A model generated the notes under the pieces. The model was given only the letters and a program-made list of their open reading frames with translations. It was not told the origin of the DNA and made no database searches. Positions 1 through 10,712 of a DNA stretch of 21,704 bases are shown piece by piece. Source of the DNA: Trichosphaerium sp. ATCC 40318 (lineage: Eukaryota; Discosea; Flabellinia; Trichosidae); contig JALMLS010000094.1 of NCBI GenBank assembly GCA_038496445.1, forward strand, positions 1-21,704, written 5' to 3'. Positions within the stretch are counted from its first letter, which is position 1, and each line of letters starts with the position of its first letter. Made by a program: the position numbers and the translations under genes.

Positions 1-165
1 ATCCTGCCAGTCAAAGAATGCCTCAGCCGTGTTTGGATGCAATGTTACCTCAATTTCATTAATGCCAAACTTCAGTTTACCTGTCATCTTACGAAATTCC
101 AAGTATTCTGAAAAATACAGCTGGAGATCGTTAGAGTGTAAGTTCCTGTTTACAGCTGTGAACAT
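1..165 (-). CDS. 5' end of an unrecognised protein, divergent from RAD50 (runs off the window)
   Basis: Read on the minus strand, an ATG at 165-163 opens a frame of 55 codons that stays open to the window edge. The peptide is non-repetitive with a normal amino-acid mix (for example FSEYLEFRKMTGKLKFG, then EVTLHPNTAEAFFDWQD), which looks like real protein rather than noise. A second in-frame ATG at 87-85 is an alternative start. I do not recognise the family. It lies head to head with RAD50, only 136 bp away, so the two probably share a promoter region. What is seen: an open frame with protein-like composition. Inferred: that it is expressed. Confidence 0.5.
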   Translation of the reverse strand, partial: MFTAVNRNLHSNDLQLYFSEYLEFRKMTGKLKFGINEIEVTLHPNTAEAFFDWQD

Positions 166-301
166 TTTTGTGAGCAAACTCTCAGAGTTGATTTTACTTG
201 TTGATCGAAAAGTTTTTGACAAGTTAAGTTTCGTTAACTTTTCAAATTTCTAGTAAAAAAAAGGAGGCAAAGCGGCCGTTTGGGTGGAGTAATCTCTAAT
301 A
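166..301. promoter_or_regulatory. Short divergent intergenic region, probable bidirectional promoter
   Basis: Only 136 bp separate the minus-strand start codon at 165 from the RAD50 ATG at 302. The region holds a perfect 7-bp inverted repeat, AAGTTAA at 221-227 and TTAACTT at 234-240 with a 6-nt gap, and a short A-run next to a G-rich patch (about 255-285). No TATA box is obvious. The promoter role is inferred from gene orientation alone. Confidence 0.4.
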
Positions 302-3300
302 ATGACTACTGTTGAGAAGCTTCTCATTCAAGGCATACGTTCTTTCTCACAGAAAGAAGCTGTTATGATACAGTTCTTTAAGCCTCTTACTCTGATCGTT
401 GGTCATAATGGCGCTGGTAAAACGGTACAGACGCTTTTATTTACGCGTGTAATTAAAAGCATGCTTTTTACAATATTTATCCATCTAAAACCATCCAGAC
501 CATTATAGAGTGCTTAAAGTACGTAACCACCGGAGAGATGCCACCTGATTCACGAAAAGGCCAAAACTTCATCCACGACACAAAGGTACACCGTTGGCTG
601 ATCGTTGCTTCATTTTGACGTTTATTACCAAGCTTGCTGGCGAACGCGAAGTCAAAGCCCTTATAAAATTGCGGTTTAGAACTGTAACAAAGAAGGCGGT
701 TATGGGTACATACTCATCGCATTTAAACCTCCACAGCATTTTTTTTTGAACCAAAAACTAAAAGTAATTTCCTTCAGTTACACGCCGATTACAGTTGACA
801 CAAAGAGCTACAAAGCAAGAATGTAAAACGCTAGAACAATCTTTACAGATGAAAGGCGATAATGGAAAGGTACACTTGCGTAATAACGGCTTTTCTCCCA
901 TTTCACTAAAAAATACGTTATCAAGGATGTCGTTAATCAATCTTATCGTTGTGTTGATATGGACAAAGCTGTACCTAGCTTGATGGGTGTTTCAAAAGCT
1001 ATATTACAAAATGTCATATTCTGTCATCAAGAGGATTCAAATTGGCCTCTTGCTGATTCAAGTACACTAAAGAAGAAATTTGATGACATATTTGCTTCAA
1101 CAAGGTAACTCATTTATTTTTCACCTAAAATCACGCCTTCGTGCCTAACACTAGGACCGCAAATACTATTGCACTGCTGCAGTTTCAGGTGTATATTAAC
1201 ACAAGCTACATCAACACTGAGAGCTGTAGACTGATTTTAAAAACCGCCTACTTTTTTTTTTTTGACTTCATGCGTCTAATCGCTACATTTAGGTATACAA
1301 AAGCTCTTGAGCTTATCAGAAAGCAAAGAAAGGAAGTGCATCTATGTGTTAAAGTAACAGCAGCTAAGCTTGAGACAGTTAAAGCAATACGTGATCAAGT
1401 TGTTACTTGTAGAAAGCAAAGAGAAGAAACTCAAGTAAAAATCAAAACACTCATGCAGGTAATTATTTCATGGCGTTTTGTACCAAGCCCTTTTCAATAT
1501 ACACACCCTGACAACATTTGATTTGCTCAAAAACACATTCAGTATCACATTTATGATATTTTAATTTATGTGTCTTACCTTGACACTTGTTTCTTTTATC
1601 GTTTCTTTAATTTGTGACAGCAGATAAATTAAGTTTGTTCTTGTTTAGGAAATTGAAGAGATAGAAGATGTTCGTAGAGAGTTGGTGAAGAAAGCAGAGG
1701 AGTATGCCACTATACAAAAGAAACTTGGTAAATGGAAGAACGCTATTGAGAAGCTAGAGGCTGTCCGTGATGAGAAGATTTCTCAAGTGCGTTTTTGTTT
1801 TTGTTTTTTGGATATTGTTGAGTATGCCACTGCGCCCTTCTTTCGTTTGAGTCATCTTGGTTAATATATAATTTCAGGCGAAGCGTATGCAAAAAGCGGA
1901 TCACTTCTCAAAGATGAATGAATCTAAAGATAAATTAAAAGAAATGTTGGATGATTTTGAAGGCGGATTAGAAGGGAAAAGAAAGGAAGCTAGTGATGCT
2001 GTAGATCTTGTTAAATCTCTTGAAGATAATAGTTCTGAATGTGCTAATCAAATCCTACAACTTGTAAAGGACAAGAGTGATTTACAAGCAACTGCAAAGG
2101 TTTGTTTACGGATACAAGTTTTTTTCACTTTTTTTCTTTCCGAAAAGATTTTTATGTTTGATTTGTTTCTGACGTTCTGAGTTGTAGCACATAGAAAGTT
2201 TGAAAGCTGATAGATCAAAACAAATGAAAAAATCTATAACAAAGTATCGCTTGGAAAAAAACCTTGCTGAAGCGCAAGCAAAACTTGCTGAACCGTTAGA
2301 TATAAATTCTCATGAGTATTATGGTAAGACACTATTTTTTTTTTCTTGTTTTTTTTTTCTAATTCTTGCCAGCCACACTGTTTCAGTCACACCTCTAATA
2401 CTCTTTCATAGAATTATTCCAAACATTGACAGTATCTAAATTGGCTAGTGTCATAAAGCTTTTAGAAGTAAAAAGGGCGCAGAAAGAAGCAGGGATTCAA
2501 CAAATGGATAAAGCCATTGGTACTTTTTACAAACCAACTTATATCTTCGAAGAGTTTGACTTACTCTTTACTTTTTCCAGATGAACTTAAAGAAGAGCTT
2601 AATGACGCAAAGGCAAAAAGATCTAATGCAGTGAACCAAAAAGAACGAAATGAAACTAAACTTAAGTCAGTCATTGATGAAATAGATCAAAAGAAAAAAG
2701 CATTTTCTAAATTAAATGAAATGGAGAAAAAACTTGATAATGAAAAATCTGCTTTTGACCAAGCTTCAAAGTCATGGAATGAAGATAATGAGCGTAAAGT
2801 TATTAAATCCCTTGAAAAGCGTAGCAAAAATCTTGCAGAAAAGCTCAAGGCGTCAAGAAAAACGCTGGCAACTGTGTCAAGTAAGTTTTCTTTTATCAAA
2901 AGTTTATCTCATTTTTTGTTAGGTCAAGCCAGTGCTAGAGCTACGTTAGCTCATTTGCGTAAACGCAAGGCTAAAATGTCCAAGGACTTAAAAACAAGGT
3001 AAACTAAAATAAGCTTAAACTTAGAGCTGATAGAACGCGGCTTGCACAAACTGTTTACTGTCTTTTTTTTGGGTTTTATCGCTCACTCTGTACTAGTGTC
3101 CAAAGCAGCACAAAAGACTTCAAAGAAGAGTTGGGTAGCGTACCACCTTTAAACAACATGGTTGACAGCGTGTCAGAGGTGTTAGAGTAAGTAGTTAAGG
3201 TTAACTTGATTGTATTTAATTTTGTTATTTTAGTACCAAACGTGCTGAGGTGTCTGTCACTGATAAAGAGGTTTCCAAAGTGTCAACTGAGTTATCTCTT

Positions 3301-6300
3301 TGCAGAGGTGAACTTAAAACACTTAAACAACGTATGGATACTTGTAATGCAGAGATTGCTGGGAGAAAGACATTGCTTGCAGGCCATCTGGTTAGTACTT
3401 TTTATTTTTGCAACACGTGTTTTCTTCTTTTGATTTGCGATGTGTCATCGCGGACATTTTATTGTTGTTCTCTTTTTTTTTGGTACTAGTACGTTGTTGT
3501 TTATAATTTGTTATGATACAGGGGAGAGGAGATATTCCAGATCAAATAAAAACAGAAAAACTGAAAATAAAGGAAATGAATGATATTGTAAAGGTATTTG
3601 ACCATGCTGACAGCTTTTATGCTACTATAATCGATGAAGCTACAAAAGCACATTGTTGCCCGGTTTGTGCTTCTTCTATGGACGATAATGCTATCAAACA
3701 AGCTACTGCCAGGGTACATGTGGATCAAAATTCATCCGCGGAAAAACTTCTTTTTTCTCTTCTTGCATTGTCTGACTCACCAACTCCCTCAAGCTTAAAG
3801 AAAAAACTAAACGACCGGCTGAAATACAAACCATAAAGAAGGCACTTAATAAAGCCATCCAAGACAAGGACACACTTGGTATGTTAAAAGAAGTTTAGGA
3901 CTGAGAATGCCTTAACTATTTTCTCTTTGTATTAATTTTTTTCTACAGAGGAGCTATTACCTGCCTGGAATGATCTTCAAAAACTTCAAGAAGAAGTTCC
4001 TAAACTGCAAATCAAGATACAAGCTATTGAGGTTAAGATTGAGAAGCACGCTTCACTAGAATCAGAAATAGCGACAAAAAGGAAAAAGTTTTCTGTTCAA
4101 GAAAAGCGACTAACGAGGCTACTTGTTCGTGCAAAGAGCTGTCTAAAGGCTGAACAAGATATAAAATCTGTTCAGGCTGATATTGAACAAGAAGAGAAGG
4201 CTCTTGTCGGCTTTGGTACGCTTTGCTTTCAATGAAATCAAGTTCCACTCTTTCTTCTTTAGAAGTGGTTTTAGCATAGCGCTAGATCCGAATTGAATAA
4301 CTGACAGTATTTTTTAGGTGATACTAGAAGTCTTGAAGATGTAACAAAGGAAGTAAATCAGCTACAAAACGAAAAAGATGCCGTTGATAAAGAAATTAAT
4401 GAGAAACGTCAAGTCTTTGAAAAGTATCAAAACGACCTTCATACACAAGAGAGAAAAGTGAATGAGTTACAAAATAAAATACTACAAACACGTGCAGTAA
4501 ACGATAAACTTACGTTACTAAAACAACAAGCTTCACAGCTAGAGCAAGGTAATAACTTTTGTGGGTGTTTTTTTTTTGGAATTATCATCTTTCTGACTTG
4601 ATTTCTTCTTTGCTCGTTTTCTCTCTTATTATTTTGTTATTTTGACATTTTTCCGTAGAAACAACAAAGCTAGAACCAGTTATTACTGCTCAAGATGAGG
4701 TGATTAAAGAAAAGAAGAAAGAAATCGAAGTAGCAAAAGCAGAAAAGCGAAAACAACTTATCGAGGATAAGAAACAGATCACTGCCTTTGAGAGCCAAGT
4801 CACTGGTTTTACAGCTGGTGTTTCTATCCTTAAAAAGACACATAGTAGCTTAGTAGCACTACTTCATAAGCACAAAGACCCTACCACACGATTAAAAAAG
4901 CTTGAAGGTAAACTTGTTCTAAAAAAAACGATCTAACGTTGCTGATGTGATTTGTAGATTCTGTGCTTGCATTACAAGAGAAGAAAGAGCAAATTGATGC
5001 CGAGCTTTCTAAAGTGCGCAAAGAAGCAGCAACACTAGAAAATCAACTAGCGGATTCCAATGGCACGTTTTTTAGATCGATTTGATGTTTTTGTTTTATA
5101 AACATTGAACTTTGGACTTTTTGCCTAATAGTGACTTCTTGATTGTCGGTTGATAGAATTTTATCTGATTTTGTAAAATTTAGGAACATGTAAGAAAATA
5201 GAAGAGAATATCAGGCTGTTGAATCTACATGATGAAATATTAGAGTTGGAAACAAGTATTAAAAAGAAGAAAAAAGACTTTTCTGGACTGAGCTATGAAA
5301 CTGTTGCCAATGATACTGCAGTTGTTGAAAAAGAGTTAAATACTATAACCGCTAGTGTGCGTATTATAAAAATTTAGTTATAACGTAAAAACCTTCAGGG
5401 CAAGGCTTCACTTAAGCAACGAGCTTCCTTCTTGTTTTATTCTTAAAACCCCAAACGAAACTTACGCCTTCATAGAAAAACAAATTCGTTGGCCAAGTTA
5501 CAGCGTATAAGTCCCAGGAAAAGGAAATAACAGATCAGTTGGGTCAGAAATCTTATGTTGGAGCTGATGACTTATATAATAAGCGTATGGTTCAACTAAG
5601 GTACCAAGTTAGAACAATATCAATTTTTTTAAAGCTTCAACTTGAAGATTTTTTTTTACAATTTCTTTCGCCTAAACTTTCATTATTAGACGCTTAAGAT
5701 GACTACAGCGGATCTAGATAAATATTATCATGCCCTTGATAATGCATTGACAACATATCATGGTGCTAAAATGAAGGAAATTAACAAGATTATAAAGGAA
5801 CTCTGGCAAGCTACTTATAAGGGTAAAGATATTGATACCCTTGAAATCAGAGCCGACTCTGAGTCTGGAAAGACTAAACGTGTATTTAATTATAGAGTGG
5901 TTATGGTAAAACAAGGTAAGGCGCTTCTCAAATCAGAAAACAACAAACCTTTTCCATTCTTTTATTGGAGTTTTTTTTCAAAAACTGACTTTTTTACAAC
6001 GCTACCTTACTTCCTTAATACGGTTTGATTTCATAATTAATATTATATATAGGTACAGAACTCAATATGCGCGGTAGATGTTCTGCTGGTCAAAAGGTAA
6101 TAATTTTAAAGGCAAAGAAAGAAAGTTTTTAATTTTTTTTCTATAGGTTTTGGCTTCACTTATTATCAGGCTTGCTTTAGCTGAGACATTTTGTACAAAT
6201 TGTGGTGTACTTGCACTTGATGAGCCAACAACAAACCTTGATAGATTTAATGTTGAAAGTTTTGCAAACGCATTGAGCAAGTAAGTCTTTAGAAATCTTC

Positions 6301-6512
6301 AGCGCGTGATTCTTTAGTTCTAATAATTTTTTTGTAGCATTATTAAAACACGTCGTGAACAACGAGGTTTTCAGCTTATTGTTATTACACATGACGAAGA
6401 GTTTGTTAGTTTACTTGGTGAGCATTGTGATAGTTATTGGCGTGTACAGAAAAATGATAGGTTTGTGAGTACGATCACAAAGGATGAGATTATGAACCTT
6501 CTACGTGGCTAA
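302..6512 (+). CDS. RAD50: DNA double-strand-break repair ATPase RAD50, 26 exons
   Basis: RAD50 is the SMC-like ATPase of the MRE11-RAD50 complex; it tethers and signals DNA ends in the nucleus. Exons, by frame and splice sites: 302-424, 499-585, 633-705, 778-869, 926-1104, 1293-1458, 1649-1786, 1878-2099, 2188-2323, 2412-2519, 2581-2880, 2923-2998, 3097-3186, 3234-3390, 3522-3713, 3794-3878, 3949-4215, 4318-4548, 4659-4907, 4958-5062, 5184-5356, 5476-5600, 5690-5915, 6053-6096, 6147-6280, 6338-6512. The product is about 1317 aa, the usual family length. Visible landmarks: Walker A GHNGAGKT (residues 34-41), the family stretch [13 protein letters not shown], long charged coiled coils, zinc hook CPVC near 695-698, signature RCSAGQK, Walker [12 protein letters not shown], and a final ITHDEEF. 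Exon 22 ends in ..CTAAG before its donor, where the mirror copy has ..CTAAAG; as written the left frame shifts by one base there. An AATAAA follows 28 nt after the stop. Identification is certain; a few splice sites are judged by eye. Confidence 0.95.
3660..3671 (+). other. RAD50: RAD50 zinc-hook CxxC codons
   Basis: The codons for Cys-Pro-Val-Cys lie in the exon at 3522-3713. In RAD50 this motif sits at the tip of the coiled coil, where two molecules share one zinc ion. The open frame runs on past 3713, but coiled-coil coding resumes in another frame at 3794 ([18 protein letters not shown]). The stretch 3714-3793, starting GTACAT and ending AAG, is therefore read as an intron. Confidence 0.85.
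5063..5183 (+). other. RAD50: Probable GC-AG intron in RAD50 (intron 20)
   Basis: The exon at 4958-5062 ends in phase 1 (..GAT TCC AAT G) and the next exon begins at 5184 after TTTAG with GA ACA TGT AAG. Joining these keeps the coiled-coil frame. The only donor that fits is GCACGT rather than GT. The downstream exon is in the mirror copy, but this donor lies outside the duplicated segment, so it is present once. Confidence 0.6.
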
Positions 6513-6956
6513 TAATAATAATCAAAAAAAGAAAAAAAAGAATAAATCTTTTATTGTAAAAATATTCGGTTTGATGGTGTTATTTCTCATCACTGTACCA
6601 TTTGCCTACGCTTGTTCACCTTCTTAAGAAGGTAATATTTTGTAGAAGAATCGCACGAAAGGTAATGAGTTTGCCAGTTTGACACCACAAAACTTAACGC
6701 AATCTAACTTAAAAAGTGCAAGTTTCGTAGTGGTGTACACAGCTAGAACGTGCTAATTTACGCAGCGGGTGTGGCAGGCCACGTTACATTAAGCGTACAC
6801 TTGGAGTACGTAAATTGTCATTGTTAGGCATTTACAGCGTTTTTCGGTGCACTGTATCGTAATCCATCTGTACTTGTATAAAATACGCTCTGGATGACTA
6901 ACAAATACTTTCGCAGTTAAATCTAGCCGCTGATTATCTTTAGTAGTCCGACAACA
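6513..6956. other. Intergenic region between RAD50 and the actin-family gene
   Basis: It carries the RAD50 polyadenylation signal at 6541-6546 and a perfect 16-bp palindrome ACCTTCTTAAGAAGGT at 6618-6633. The rest should contain the promoter and 5' leader of the actin-family gene. I saw no RNA gene and no protein-like open frame. Confidence 0.5.
6541..6546 (+). terminator. RAD50 polyadenylation signal AATAAA
   Basis: AATAAA starts 28 nt after the RAD50 stop codon. The secreted-protein gene has the same signal at the same distance, which supports a real 3'-end signal. The mirror copy is at 20323-20328. Confidence 0.6.
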
Positions 6957-8326
6957 ATGTCTGATACGTGTAGTACGCAACTAAATACGTTTAAATACAA
7001 TTGACCCAAACGCGACTGAGAAAAACGCAATTCCATTTCGAAAATTGCACAAAACGAAACTAATACATAAAAATAGGTTCGCCGCCTGTAATAATTGACA
7101 ACGGATCTGGAAACATCATTGCTGGATTCGCTGATGATGTTTCACCACGTTGTTTTGAGCCAAACGTCTTTGGCACTATAAACCTCAAGACTTCGTCATT
7201 GGGAGGCTTTGGACCAAGGAATACAAGGATAGGATCTTATGCTATCCAATGCCGAGGTCTACTAGATTTAACATATCCTATGAAACACGGTATAGTCACT
7301 GACTGGGACACAATGGAAACTGTTTGGCATTTTGTTATTTATAGCGCGTTGCGTTGTGATCCACAGGAGCAACCATTGCTATTAACTGAGGCTCTATTTA
7401 CGCCCATCAAGGATAGGTACGTCTCAATATCTGAAGTAGTCATAACTTTGTGCAACAGTTTGAAGTTGTTTTTTTTGTTGGATTAATCATTGTTTAGAGA
7501 AAAGAAAGCGGAGATAATGTTTGAGACGTTTGAGGTTCCTAGTGTTTATATTGCTACATCCCCAGGATTATCTATATATGCTCAAGATAAAGACAGTGGA
7601 TTAGTTGTTGAATGTGGAGATGGGTTAACTCAAACAGTCGCTGTCTACAAAGGAAATGCTGTTTCAGCTGGTGCTAAGAAAATTGACATTGGTGGACGTG
7701 ATATTACTGAGTACCTTGTTAAATTGCTTAACAGCAGGGGTTATTCTTTTACAACAAGTGCTGAGGTAGATATTATCCGTGATATGAAGGAGAAGATGAG
7801 TTATATAGCACTTAATTTTAAGAAAGAAATAGGAATGAGTTTAAAAGAGGTTACGTATGAGCTTCCAAATGGAAAGGATATTCCTGTTGGGTTAGAGCTG
7901 TTTAAGTGTAATGAAGCTTTTTTTGATCCATCTCTTATTGGTATGAGCGGTTACGGCATTCATAGGCTCGCACATGATACAATAATGGCATGTCCTAGTG
8001 ATGTCAGGAAGGTACTGTTTGATTTTTTTTTTGCTGCAGTACTTATTGTACTATCAACAGAGCCTTTACAGCAACGTATGTATTTCTGGTGGTAGTACAC
8101 TGACTAAGGATTCAAAGAGCGCCTTTCTAAAGAGATAAAGTTTCTTAACACTACAGTAGAAGATGTCAGTATAGTAGCATCTACTTCAAGAGCTTTTTCT
8201 TCTTGGCTTGGTGGTTCAAAAGTTGCAACATTGGATTCTTTCAACAAATGTTGGGTTTCTAAAGAAACCTTCGAAGAACTTGGTGCAAAATCAGTACATG
8301 AATTTCCAATTGTACCAGTAGTATAG
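6957..8326 (+). CDS. Divergent actin / actin-related protein, left copy (one-base frameshift in last exon)
   Basis: Exons: 6957-6969 (MSDT), 7077-7416, 7498-8011 and 8061-8326. The tiny first exon is chosen because GTAGTA at 6970 and TAG at 7074-7076 give one in-frame junction into PPVIIDNGSG. The product is 377 aa, actin length. Visible: phosphate loop DNGSG (12-16), the actin-like PMKHGIVTDWD with the His of the methyl-histidine site, EKKAEIMFETF, GGRDITEYL, TSAEVDIIRDMKEK, ISGGST and WLGGSKVATLDSF. Unusual: the residue aligned with actin Gln137 is Ser139 (IATSPGLSIYA), actin His161 is Gln163 and Asp154 is Glu156 (ECGDGLTQ); the DNase-loop region is shortened and the C-terminus is VPVV rather than RKCF. 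In this copy ACTAAGG at 8103-8109 lacks one A that the right copy has, shifting the frame near residue 304. It is a divergent actin or an ARP; subfamily not resolved. Confidence 0.9.
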
Positions 8327-9403
8327 CTTGTGAACTAAAAACGTACTACAACAAGAAACAAATGAGGAGTAAACTAGTGAAAAAATTTGCTAAAAGTTCC
8401 TCTATTAAACTTCATCGTCTGTCATGACCGCGGCCATTTTTAGTTTTGGCAGAATGTTTTAAAACATGTTACAAAGCCGTGGGATTATGTATGCTACATT
8501 ATTGTTTCGGATCATTTTCGGTTCAGTTTTGGGAACGTTTCGGTGTGACTTTTTGGTAAAATTGGGAAAAACCCATTATTGCTTGCCATATGCTCCCTCC
8601 CTCTTGAGAATGTAGTATAGACTAATATGATAATGCGATCATTCTCTGTTGAACAGATTTTGCACCAAATAAGATTTACTAGTTCAACATGTAACTTGTC
8701 GGGGAATTAAAAACTTTTTAGTTTTCTGCTTCTTACTGCCACACGAAGTTTTTTTCGGCGTTTATAGCGTAAGTAAGGCAAACCGTTTGTCGGACACTAA
8801 ATTTAGTTTGCATTTTTTTTTAAAGCCACAGGCGTTCCCGAAAGCGAACCGAGCCCGTACCTTGCTGGCATTCGTTGTCCTACACTCACATAGTTTTCGA
8901 ACAATGCAAACAAATGCAAACAATCGCTAAATTTAGGAACCAAGTTACAAAACGGTTCTTACGTCAATTTGACTTCTACAATAGACTACTTATATACTTT
9001 ATTGAAGCGGTCCCTCAATGCCGCAAAGTAGCCATCAGAGTACTGTTCTAAGTTGGGCACATTTTGACTTCTATAATAGACTATTATTAAGAGCACGAAT
9101 ATTTGACAGTGGACACAGGAGTCACAAGCGTGTTATTAAACTTTACAATTGAAAAAAAAACCAGTTGCCAAAAATAGGACAAATCAGAATTCTTTACTTT
9201 CGTGTGAAAATATATTTTATTTAACTTTAAAATTATGAGCCAAAATATAAATTATATTACGAGAAGTACAAGTCCAAAGGTTTTTGCAAGGTCGGGAAAT
9301 GGACATACAACATGGAATTATTTTTCTCCGCAACAGTAGCTAGTTATTTTTACACTTTTTTTTTGGTTGATACTATTTTTACTATTGTTATCATTTTCTC
9401 ACA
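8327..9403. other. Intergenic region with a short imperfect direct repeat
   Basis: This is 1.08 kb without a convincing gene. A motif of about 21 nt, TTTGACTTCTAnAATAGACTA, occurs at 8968-8988 and again at 9063-9083, 95 bp apart, with one C/T difference. Short AATGCAAACAAATGCAAAC tandem units lie near 8903-8922. The region must include the actin 3' end and the secreted-protein promoter. No AATAAA is obvious after the actin stop. Confidence 0.4.
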
Positions 9404-10445
9404 ATGATTAAAGCACTTCTATGTTTATGTACTCTATTCGCACTGACGCTTGCTCTAAGTACGTAGCTTCTCTAGAGAAGCTGTTTGGCGCAACAACAAG
9501 CAAAGAGCTGCACTGTTTTGTTAACTATTCATTAACCTATCCACATAGGCGTAGGCGATTCGGGAAGATGTACAATGCGCGTTCCGACCTTCGCTGACTT
9601 TTTGGCTGCTAATTCTGCTGAACCAAACAACCCCGGCTTTATCGTTAATGATACAGCTGTAGAGTATCGAGCACCAATTTCAATTTCTGGAATACAACAC
9701 ACAATTGATATTAACACAAATTCCCTAACATACATCATTGAAGTCAGCTCAGGTAACCCAACGTCAAATCTTATACTGGAGTGTGTGATGGATCAACCAG
9801 TTATAGGAGGTATCTAGCCAAACATCCTATATTTAGAGCTTGTTTAACTAACGTTTCTTTCAGGAATTACACTACTTGCAAACAATTTTACATTCGTTCC
9901 GTTTAATGCCGTTTTCAATTCAACGTCGTTCGGGTATGTTCGAGTAACACAATCTCTTCTAATTTATATTAACTCTTTCGTATTGCAGTTTTTCACTTAG
10001 CGCAATGTCGGCATCAAACGCACGTGTGAATTCTGTAACTTATCAGATAGCAACGCTGGTGCCAACAACATTACCACCTACAACACTGCCTCCTACAACA
10101 TTACCACCTACAACATTACCTCCTCCTACAACACTCCCTCCAACAACGGCCCCTCCAACAACGCTACCTCCAACAACATTACCACCTACAACACTGCCTC
10201 CTACAACATCACCTACAACATTACTACCTACAACACTATCTCCAACAACGCAATCTCCAATGCTACCTCCAACTACACTAGCACCAACAACTCCTGCTCC
10301 AACAACTCCAATATCACTAACAACAGTACAACCAACAACCGTGATGCCAACAGGTGCATGTATACCCTCCTCATCAAATACGTTAAATTCTATTTGTTGT
10401 TTAGTGTTCAACTTGTTGGTATTTTTGTGTTGTCTTAATTTGTAA
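9404..10445 (+). CDS. Secreted Thr/Pro-rich (mucin-like) surface protein, left copy
   Basis: Exons 9404-9458, 9549-9809, 9864-9933 and 9989-10445 give 280 aa. Residues 1-18 (MIKALLCLCTLFALTLAL) are a clear signal peptide. Residues about 19-153 form one domain rich in beta-prone and polar residues (SGRCTMRVPTFADFL.., ISISGIQHTIDIN, TYIIEVSSG) with NFT, NST and NDT N-glycosylation sequons; I do not recognise its family. Residues about 154-249 are PTTLPP-type repeats typical of O-glycosylated stalks. The C-terminus (NTLNSICCLVFNLLVFLCCLNL region) is hydrophobic up to the stop, as in GPI-anchor signals or a tail anchor. Inferred role: a cell-wall or cell-surface protein. AATAAA lies 28 nt after the stop. 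Confidence 0.8.
10062..10350 (+). repeat. Coding minisatellite for PTTLPP-type Thr/Pro repeats
   Basis: Variants of CCTACAACA / CCAACAACA (Pro-Thr-Thr) recur about every 12-15 nt with Leu-Pro or Ala-Pro between them. Synonymous changes vary between units, so the array is not freshly expanded. The mirror array at 16516-16804 has the same length and order, and on its plus strand it gives an artefactual Val-Gly-Gly open frame. Confidence 0.85.
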
Positions 10446-10472
10446 ACCACCTTGTAAAAGACATACTAATTC

Positions 10473-10478
10473 AATAAA
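10473..10478 (+). terminator. Polyadenylation signal of the secreted protein gene
   Basis: AATAAA begins 28 nt after the TAA at 10443-10445. The mirror copy is at 16388-16393. Confidence 0.6.
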
Positions 10479-10712
10479 GATAATTTACTTAGTGAGTATT
10501 TAATAACGCCTTGGCTGTTACAACTTTTTTAATTGTCAAATGGCTCCGCGTATCAACTTTATTCTAACTGCCACGTTGCACAATTTTTTGCCTCAAGGAT
10601 TGGTTGTGATACATGACGAACAAAGTTACCTAGCTAAGAGATATTCACATTTTAGAGTAATATCATTCCATGAAAACGGCACAATGTAATTATTTTTGCT
10701 GTTTGATGATTA

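Noticed and set aside
3714-3836. Continuation of the RAD50 zinc-hook frame ([17 protein letters not shown]..)
   Set aside because: It ends in a stop, while an AG acceptor at 3792-3793 restores the coiled-coil frame; the first 80 nt are therefore an intron.
6513-9403. tRNA, snRNA or other structured RNA genes, and CRISPR-like arrays in the intergenic regions
   Set aside because: No tRNA A/B-box pair with a cloverleaf, no regularly spaced repeat array and no recognisable snRNA motif were seen by eye.
10043-10450. Minus-strand open frame rich in Val-Val-Gly-Gly over the Thr/Pro repeat, and its mirror at 16416-16823
   Set aside because: It is the antisense shadow of the PTTLPP array. The sense strand has a signal peptide, a clean splice structure and a polyadenylation signal.
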